From NCBI GenBank assembly GCA_027034965.1, contig JALVWL010000050.1, positions 4,369 through 16,003 on the forward strand: 11,635 nt of DNA. The letters run 5' to 3'. The translations under genes were made by a program, and so were the position numbers. How positions within the stretch are numbered: the stretch's first letter is position 1; each line of letters opens with the position of its first letter. Under the pieces are notes generated by a model that saw nothing but the letters and a program-made list of their open reading frames with translations, did no database searches and was not told where the DNA came from. Shown piece by piece: positions 7,470-11,635 of this stretch. This stretch comes from Candidatus Omnitrophota bacterium. Lineage in GTDB: Bacteria; Omnitrophota; Gorgyraeia; S143-82.

Positions 7470-8099
7470 CTAAACCCCCCGTAACCTTACATATACGGTC
7501 TCAGATATATTTGAATCTAGATTGGTTAGCCTGACCATTATACCGACATATTTGGCATTGTCCTGATTGCCTTCATTGTCTACACCAGAGACAAAGAAAT
7601 CCACATTTCTGGCCATAATTGAATCGCTCTGAAGCTGTCCACCGTTCCCTGGCTCACCATTCCATATCTGTTTGTGGAGATTATTAGCATCATCCAACCA
7701 CCATCTGATATATGTGCCCCTGCTAAATCCGTTTCCATAGCACAGGTTCTTCTCACCCTCAGGGTCATATACACTGGATGAGCCTTCGCAGGGTGTTAAG
7801 ACCTGATATACAAGTTCCTTGCCATCGCTTCCTAACTCCTTTATCGGGAAAAAGACCCTGTCTACTGGATCGCGCTTGACGGTATGAACAAGGTCGTTAT
7901 AGATAGTTTTTGTAACAATATTGAATCTGGTTTGGTTGTTGGCATTACTAAACTCATCGAGAAATGACCTGCTCAGGAAGAATAAGAAACCTGCCACTGC
8001 CAGCATGGCCATAGAGATAATCCCTACACTGGCCATTACCTCAACCAGAGTAAAACCCTTTTTCCCCATCACCCTCTGGGCAGCTAAAATAGATCGCAT
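7470..8099 (-). CDS. Prepilin-like protein, PilW/GspJ-like minor pilin
   Basis: The leader ends MGKKG and is followed by FTLVEVMASVGIISMAMLAV, a textbook prepilin cleavage site (after Gly15, Glu at mature +5) and membrane helix (16-38). The next segment SRSFLDEFSNANNQTRFNIVTKTIYNDL resembles the long N-terminal helix of PilW or GspJ proteins. The C-terminal strand pattern (YVGIMVRLTNLDSNISETVYVRLRG) also resembles the final sheet of that family. Two cysteines (LTPCEGSS and NLCYGNG) flank a loop and may pair. The total is 209 aa. The ATG at 8099 is preferred to the internal Met11 because GGAGG lies 7 bases before it (8107-8111), inside the end of the preceding gene. Only two bases separate its stop from the next start, so the three prepilin-like genes are surely co-transcribed. 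PilW versus GspJ cannot be settled here. Confidence 0.8.
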   Translation of the reverse strand: MRSILAAQRVMGKKGFTLVEVMASVGIISMAMLAVAGFLFFLSRSFLDEFSNANNQTRFNIVTKTIYNDLVHTVKRDPVDRVFFPIKELGSDGKELVYQVLTPCEGSSSVYDPEGEKNLCYGNGFSRGTYIRWWLDDANNLHKQIWNGEPGNGGQLQSDSIMARNVDFFVSGVDNEGNQDNAKYVGIMVRLTNLDSNISETVYVRLRGV

Positions 8100-8707
8100 A
8101 CACTACCCTCCAATACCACATCCGATTTAAACACCTTTTTAGAGTGCCAAAACTCACAGCCCTCTGATGTATCGCAGGTACCATCGGCATTATTATCCCA
8201 GCTGCCAAATATCCTACCCTGAGACTTCCAGGAAACCGCAATCCTCACATCTATCCCCCATTTTTTCTTTCCCAGAGTCGTCTCTATTGGATACATATAT
8301 ACATATACCCATCCCTCCTCTATCCCCATTGGATCAAACATTGTCTTTTCAGATTTACGAGGGAAGGATGCCTTGTCTGAAATCCAGGTATCTATAGCAT
8401 CTATCCCACGGATAGGGTTGCCATTGCTGTCTATACCAACAAAATGGTAGGAATACTTAAACCCATTTGTCGTAGAGACATTAGACCTTACTTTTGTAAA
8501 GTCCATACTCTTGATCCACTCCATCTCTTGCTCGGCTATCAACCAGGCCTTTTCCTTATTAGCCAGGTCCCTCGCCAATCTCATATTGGCAATATAGGAG
8601 TAGATTCCGCCCCCAATCACCATAAACAGAAGTGCCGAACTGATTATGACCTCGGCCAGAGTGAAGCCATCCTTCTGGCGCCCTTTGGATAAATAACAAT
8701 TATTCAT
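8084..8707 (-). CDS. Prepilin-like protein, PilV-like minor pilin
   Basis: The N-terminus is a class III (type IV pilin) signal: a 14-residue basic leader ending KDG, then FTLAEVIISSALLFMVIGGG, with cleavage expected after Gly14 and Glu at mature position 5. The hydrophobic helix runs to about residue 38 and continues into the amphipathic NMRLARDLANKEKAWLIAEQEMEWI helix, typical of PilV-type minor pilins. The remaining ~140 residues form a variable globular part that ends in a strand-rich section (WGIDVRIAVSW) with a cysteine pair in the NADGTCDTSEGCEF segment that could form a disulfide. The prepilin peptidase would process it and it would insert in the inner membrane before assembly. The ATG has a GGGGAGGAG purine run upstream (spacing about 10). 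It is first of three prepilin-like genes and overlaps the next by 16 bases. A type II secretion pseudopilin is the alternative; the order V-W-X favours minor pilin. Confidence 0.82.
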   Translation of the reverse strand: MNNCYLSKGRQKDGFTLAEVIISSALLFMVIGGGIYSYIANMRLARDLANKEKAWLIAEQEMEWIKSMDFTKVRSNVSTTNGFKYSYHFVGIDSNGNPIRGIDAIDTWISDKASFPRKSEKTMFDPMGIEEGWVYVYMYPIETTLGKKKWGIDVRIAVSWKSQGRIFGSWDNNADGTCDTSEGCEFWHSKKVFKSDVVLEGSVCDLF

Positions 8708-8735
8708 ATCCGTCTTTCTCCTCCCCTCAGCTTAA

Positions 8736-8763
8736 AGCATAGCACATCAATAGGATAAATCAA
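8736..8763 (-). promoter_or_regulatory. Possible promoter of the prepilin gene cluster
   Basis: Within the 90-base gap between the TonB-like gene and the first prepilin gene, the minus strand reads TTGATT (8763-8758), a 16-base spacer and TATGCT (8741-8736). A TG lies one base before the -10 element, giving an extended -10 form. Each hexamer matches consensus at four of six positions. The start would lie about 20-30 bases before the ATG at 8707. This is an inference from pattern only. Confidence 0.35.
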
Positions 8764-8797
8764 CCTAATCACCGAGATTTTTCTAACCCCAGGCTGG

Positions 8798-9514
8798 TCA
8801 TCTCCGCTTAAACGATATCACTACATTAAATTTTAGGCGTTCGTGTACGAGTTCGGGCGGGAACTTTCCAAAGGGAGCAGCGCGACTCAGGCTCTCAAGG
8901 GCCAACTGACACAGCTCATAATCAGCGCTCGAACGCTCCTTTATCACCGCGGCATTTAATAACTTGCCCTTGTAGTCTAGTGTAAAGGTAATAAACACAT
9001 CACCTGAAGGCATAGAAGAACTATAGCTCTTGAATGCATAATATCTAATGCGTTGGCGTATCTTATCATAATAGTTGAGATAATAGGCCTTTACCTTGGG
9101 GTCTGCTGGTACGTTCTGGACCTCTATCAATTTTTTGAAGAGTTCGTCATCTATCTTCTTGGGATCCTGGATATCTGCCTTCTTTATCTCTTCCACTATC
9201 GTCGAGGTTATCCTCTGGTTTGAAAAACTGGTCGGCTTAAAATCGTCCCCAATGCCTGTCTCCTCGAACCTTTCACGCCTGAGTTTCATATTATCTTTAG
9301 ACATAGACGGAGGCGGTTGGTATTGTGGAACGGGTACAGACTTGGTATCATCCAGGGCACCAGAAGGCCGGTAGATAAGTTTCGGAACGCTGTCCAGTCT
9401 TGGTCTGATCTGGGGCAGTTCCAATAATATCAGTAGATGGAATAAAATCGATATAGCAAGGGCCACATCAAAGACCCTATCACCTAAATACGGCAGAAGC
9501 CCTTTCAATATCAC
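8798..9514 (-). CDS. TonB-family energy transducer-like protein
   Basis: The 238-residue protein has the TonB layout. A short cytoplasmic N-terminus precedes one membrane segment (about 14-33, containing ALAISILFHLLILLEL). A linker follows, with a brief proline-rich stretch (PVPQYQPPPS, 61-70) and a charged helical part (about 77-135). The C-terminal TonB domain covers about 145-238: YYDKIRQRIRYYAF, GDVFITFTLDYKGKLLNAAV, SSADYELCQLALESL, RAAPFGKFPPEL and the final VISFKRR. By family, such proteins sit in the inner membrane and pass energy from ExbB/ExbD to outer-membrane receptors; TonB-domain proteins also work with motility and surface machines, so the partner is unknown. The GTG at 9514 is the longest start. 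A TTG two codons later (9508) has AGAGGTGAT directly in front and may be the true one. The gene overlaps ribF by 35 (or 29) bases, and no ExbB/ExbD or receptor gene is in view. Confidence 0.87.
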   Translation of the reverse strand: MILKGLLPYLGDRVFDVALAISILFHLLILLELPQIRPRLDSVPKLIYRPSGALDDTKSVPVPQYQPPPSMSKDNMKLRRERFEETGIGDDFKPTSFSNQRITSTIVEEIKKADIQDPKKIDDELFKKLIEVQNVPADPKVKAYYLNYYDKIRQRIRYYAFKSYSSSMPSGDVFITFTLDYKGKLLNAAVIKERSSADYELCQLALESLSRAAPFGKFPPELVHERLKFNVVISFKRR

Positions 9515-10349
9515 CTCTTATAGCCTCTCTTAGTTCTGAAATAGAGGGAAAATGCTCACCCTCCCTCAAAAATTCCCTTACTATGACCTCTAATCTTTTA
9601 TTATACAATACTCCTTTAAAGCCTAGTATATGAATTTCAACCCTGCGTTCCAGGGATCCAACAGTGGGCCGCGGACCGATATGCATAACCCCTTTGTATC
9701 TGCCCCTGCCAGAGCGCACTGAGACTGCATAGACACCATCTCTCAACAGACAATCAGAGTCCAGCAGCAGATTTGCAGTTGGAAAGCCTATCTTCCTCCC
9801 CATTCCATCGCCCTTTATTACCGTCCCCCAGAGCCTGGGATAATACCCAAGCATCCTACGCGCAGAATATATATTGCCATCCATCAATGCCTGACGAATC
9901 CTGGTCGAAGATATCGCCATACCATCGTAATACCTGGGCTCAAGACAGACGAATTCATCTAGAAATTCGCCTCTGAGCTGGTCCTTTCCCAAGACAAAGC
10001 CCTGGCCCACCACAAATCTCTCAACCCTAAAAATATCTCTTGCCTCTGAGACAAATTCGCGCGCTGTCATCTGCGCCAATTCCCTGGAAAATTCCAGAAT
10101 AACAGGCTCTATAGCGCATCGTCTTATCCACTGGATGCGCCTATCCAGTGGTAGTATCAAGGGCATATGGGAACCGGTCAGCACATCCACGGGATGGGGA
10201 TGGAAACTAATCGCCAGGGTAGTGTATTTTGGCCAATTTTGCCTGGCAAAACGAAAGAGATATTTATGTCCTATATGCACGCCGTCAAATATACCAAGAC
10301 AGGCAACCGCAGGCCTATTGTAGATAGAGGGGCCGTACAGAATCTTCAT
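9480..10349 (-). CDS. ribF: Bifunctional riboflavin kinase / FAD synthetase RibF
   Basis: RibF phosphorylates riboflavin to FMN and adenylylates FMN to FAD in the cytoplasm. The N-terminal nucleotidyltransferase domain shows GIFDGVHIGH (19-28), SFHPHP (48-53) and ISSTRIR (146-152). The C-terminal riboflavin kinase domain shows GRKIGFPTAN (184-193), DGVYAVSV, the IGPRPTVG stretch (224-231) and the probable catalytic Glu238 in VEIHIL. The length of 289 aa is slightly short of the usual ~300-315. Two conserved places deviate: the VVGxDFxFG-type block reads VVGQGFVLG (113-121), and the common HLLDF reads HILGF (Gly243). Neither is clearly disabling. The ATG is preceded by GGAAG at a normal distance. 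The gene lies between truB and a TonB-like gene and overlaps both by up to 35 bases. Downstream ribBA, in a separate block, provides an earlier part of the same pathway. Confidence 0.95.
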   Translation of the reverse strand: MKILYGPSIYNRPAVACLGIFDGVHIGHKYLFRFARQNWPKYTTLAISFHPHPVDVLTGSHMPLILPLDRRIQWIRRCAIEPVILEFSRELAQMTAREFVSEARDIFRVERFVVGQGFVLGKDQLRGEFLDEFVCLEPRYYDGMAISSTRIRQALMDGNIYSARRMLGYYPRLWGTVIKGDGMGRKIGFPTANLLLDSDCLLRDGVYAVSVRSGRGRYKGVMHIGPRPTVGSLERRVEIHILGFKGVLYNKRLEVIVREFLREGEHFPSISELREAIRGDIERASAVFR

Positions 10350-10989
10350 TTATATCTTCCACATTTACGGCATCGCTTATATGGAAATCTCCTATCCTGA
10401 CCCTGTGCAGTCTTGACTGATATGCACCGCATCCCAGTGCCTCACCGATGTCCTCGCATAGCTTTCTTATGTATGTACCTTTCGAACAGCTCACAAAAAA
10501 CTCTATTTCAGGCAGATCTAGACGGGTTATCTCAAGCCTATATATGGTAACGCGGCGCGGCTTTCGTTCCACCACGATTCCCTTCCTGGCAAGCTCATAA
10601 AGCCTCTTACCCTTGTGCCTTATTGCAGAGACCATGGGAGGCACCTGTTCTATCTCGCCGACAAAACGTTCAAAGACAGCCCTTACCTCTTCTTCCGAGA
10701 CCTCTACTGGCCTCTCCTCCAAGAGCTTGCCCTCTGCATCGCCTGTGCTGGTTATCTTTCCCAGACACATTGTTGCCTCGTAGTCCTTATCCAGACCAGA
10801 AAAGCGGCTAGAGAGCTTGGTTGCTGAGCCAACCAGCAATATCAAAAGCCCGGTCGCCATAGGATCAAGAGTCCCTGCATGGCCTATCTTTCGAATACCA
10901 AGGGCCTTTCTGGCTGCATCCACTACATCGTGGGACGTCATCCCCTTAGGCTTGTTTACCAGAAGAATGCCTGAGAGAGGGAAAGACAT
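10315..10989 (-). CDS. truB: tRNA pseudouridine(55) synthase TruB, short form
   Basis: The enzyme isomerises U55 of the tRNA T-loop to pseudouridine. The opening GILLVNKPKGMTSHDVV (residues 7-23) and the catalytic block GHAGTLDPMATGLL (36-49, nucleophile Asp42) are canonical. A late KGTYIRKLCEDIGEALG segment and an RLHRVRIGDF segment match the end of the catalytic domain. The protein is 224 aa, against roughly 290-315 for many bacterial TruBs. It ends just after the catalytic domain and has no PUA-like C-terminal domain, and ribF begins at once, so no lost piece is visible in another frame. The ATG start is firm: AGGAG lies 7 bases upstream (10997-11001), inside the nrnA coding sequence. The gene overlaps nrnA by 44 bases and ribF by 35 bases, suggesting one transcript with translational coupling. 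Confidence 0.95.
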   Translation of the reverse strand: MSFPLSGILLVNKPKGMTSHDVVDAARKALGIRKIGHAGTLDPMATGLLILLVGSATKLSSRFSGLDKDYEATMCLGKITSTGDAEGKLLEERPVEVSEEEVRAVFERFVGEIEQVPPMVSAIRHKGKRLYELARKGIVVERKPRRVTIYRLEITRLDLPEIEFFVSCSKGTYIRKLCEDIGEALGCGAYQSRLHRVRIGDFHISDAVNVEDINEDSVRPLYLQ

Positions 10990-11635
10990 ACTTTATCTCC
11001 TGTTTTATGGTCTCTACGACCATCTTTACCACCTCATCCATTTCTCCATCGATACTGCAACCGCTGGCCGTGCTATGACCACCGCCGCCAAACATCTTGG
11101 CGATGTAGTTTACATCTACCTTGCCCCTTGACCTGAAATTTATGCGCACCCTGCCCTCACCAGCAGGCTTAAAGAGGAGAAACACCTCTGCATCCTTGAT
11201 CTGGCGGGCTATATTCAATACCTCATCGGATATATCGTATTCTGCCTTTCCATCTTTGACCCCTAGCGGCGAATATATCATCCATATAAGCCTGCCCCTC
11301 ATAGCAGAGGATATCGTTGCAAGGGTCTCTGCAACGACCTTTATCTGGCGGAAGTTACGGTGTTCATATATCTTCTGATAGATGGCATAACCGTCTATCC
11401 CAGTGCTGAGGAGATCAGCGGCTGCCTGGTGGGTAAAGGACTTGGTATTCGGATACCTGAAACAGCCCGTATCGTTCACTATTCCAGAATAGATATTGAT
11501 GGCCTCCTTTTTCTTTATCTCCATATCCGCAATCTTAAATATGCGGTAGACCATCTCAGAGACAGAAGAGGCTTCAGGATCAACCCAATTTATCTCTCCG
11601 AACAATGTATTACTAATGTGGTGGTCTATATTTAT
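10946..11635 (-). CDS. nrnA: DHH-family bifunctional oligoribonuclease / PAP phosphatase NrnA, 5' end beyond the window
   Basis: This is the C-terminal 229 residues of a DHH phosphoesterase; the frame is open to the right edge, so the start lies outside. The signature Asp-His-His is visible at visible residues 4-6 (IDHHISN), encoded by the last bases of the window. It is followed by VDPEASSVSEMVY and NDTGCFRYPNT, which match the later metal-binding and active-site blocks of the DHH domain. A DHHA1 domain follows, with its glycine-rich substrate-binding motif FGGGGHSTASGCS near the C-terminus. Family knowledge: NrnA degrades 2-5 nt RNA in the cytoplasm and dephosphorylates 3'-phosphoadenosine 5'-phosphate. 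The gene overlaps truB by 44 bases, the usual rbfA-nrnA-truB order, which supports NrnA over RecJ or a cyclic-di-nucleotide phosphodiesterase. An internal TTG at 11605 could be mistaken for a start but lies downstream of the DHH motif. Confidence 0.93.
   Translation of the reverse strand: MNIDHHISNTLFGEINWVDPEASSVSEMVYRIFKIADMEIKKKEAINIYSGIVNDTGCFRYPNTKSFTHQAAADLLSTGIDGYAIYQKIYEHRNFRQIKVVAETLATISSAMRGRLIWMIYSPLGVKDGKAEYDISDEVLNIARQIKDAEVFLLFKPAGEGRVRINFRSRGKVDVNYIAKMFGGGGHSTASGCSIDGEMDEVVKMVVETIKQEIKYVFPSLRHSSGKQA

Noticed and set aside
8041..8241. Small minus-strand open frame overlapping the two prepilin genes
   Set aside because: It runs in another frame across two genes with clear prepilin leaders and good ribosome binding sites, so it is not a separate gene.
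1..11635. CRISPR array, tRNA/rRNA genes, transposase or phage genes
   Set aside because: I saw no regularly spaced repeats, no cloverleaf-like tRNA sequence with a GGTTCGA-type T-loop in the gaps, no rRNA-like stretch, and no transposase or integrase motifs. The gaps are too short for most of these.

Overview
The window carries twelve recognisable genes or gene pieces, all read from the minus strand, so transcription runs from the right end to the left. Coding density is high, start codons are mostly preceded by clear Shine-Dalgarno sequences, and many neighbours overlap. The organism is a bacterium with an outer membrane: there is a TonB-family protein and a set of prepilin-like proteins. 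Base composition is moderate (mid-40s % G+C by eye), with frequent ATA and AGG/AGA codons. That is compatible with several little-cultured diderm lineages, but I cannot place it more precisely from sequence alone.

Right block (about 11635 to 8798): nrnA (5' end beyond the right edge), truB, ribF and a tonB-like gene, each overlapping the next by 29-44 bases. This is the tail of the widespread nusA-infB-rbfA-nrnA-truB-ribF cluster, covering RNA turnover, tRNA pseudouridine 55 and FMN/FAD synthesis. A TonB-like gene stands where rpsO often follows.

Middle block (8797 to 3593): a short intergenic region with a possible promoter leads into three tightly packed prepilin-like genes in the order PilV-like, PilW-like and a very large PilX-like protein (1005 aa). 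After a 179-base intergenic region comes a LamG (concanavalin A-like) surface-protein gene that is split in the middle by two closely spaced in-frame stops. This is the accessory, cell-surface part of the window.

Left block (3565 to 223): asd, plsY, ribBA and folK, closely spaced housekeeping genes for the aspartate pathway, phospholipid initiation, riboflavin precursors and folate. ribBA here and ribF in the right block supply two parts of the riboflavin-to-FAD route. The last 222 bases hold a second promoter-like element that probably serves a gene beyond the left edge.

The most notable points are the giant PilX-like protein with its companion minor pilins, the split LamG gene whose break can be explained by two compensating one-base length changes, a 13-base promoter-like motif shared by two intergenic regions, and a TruB that lacks its usual C-terminal RNA-binding domain.
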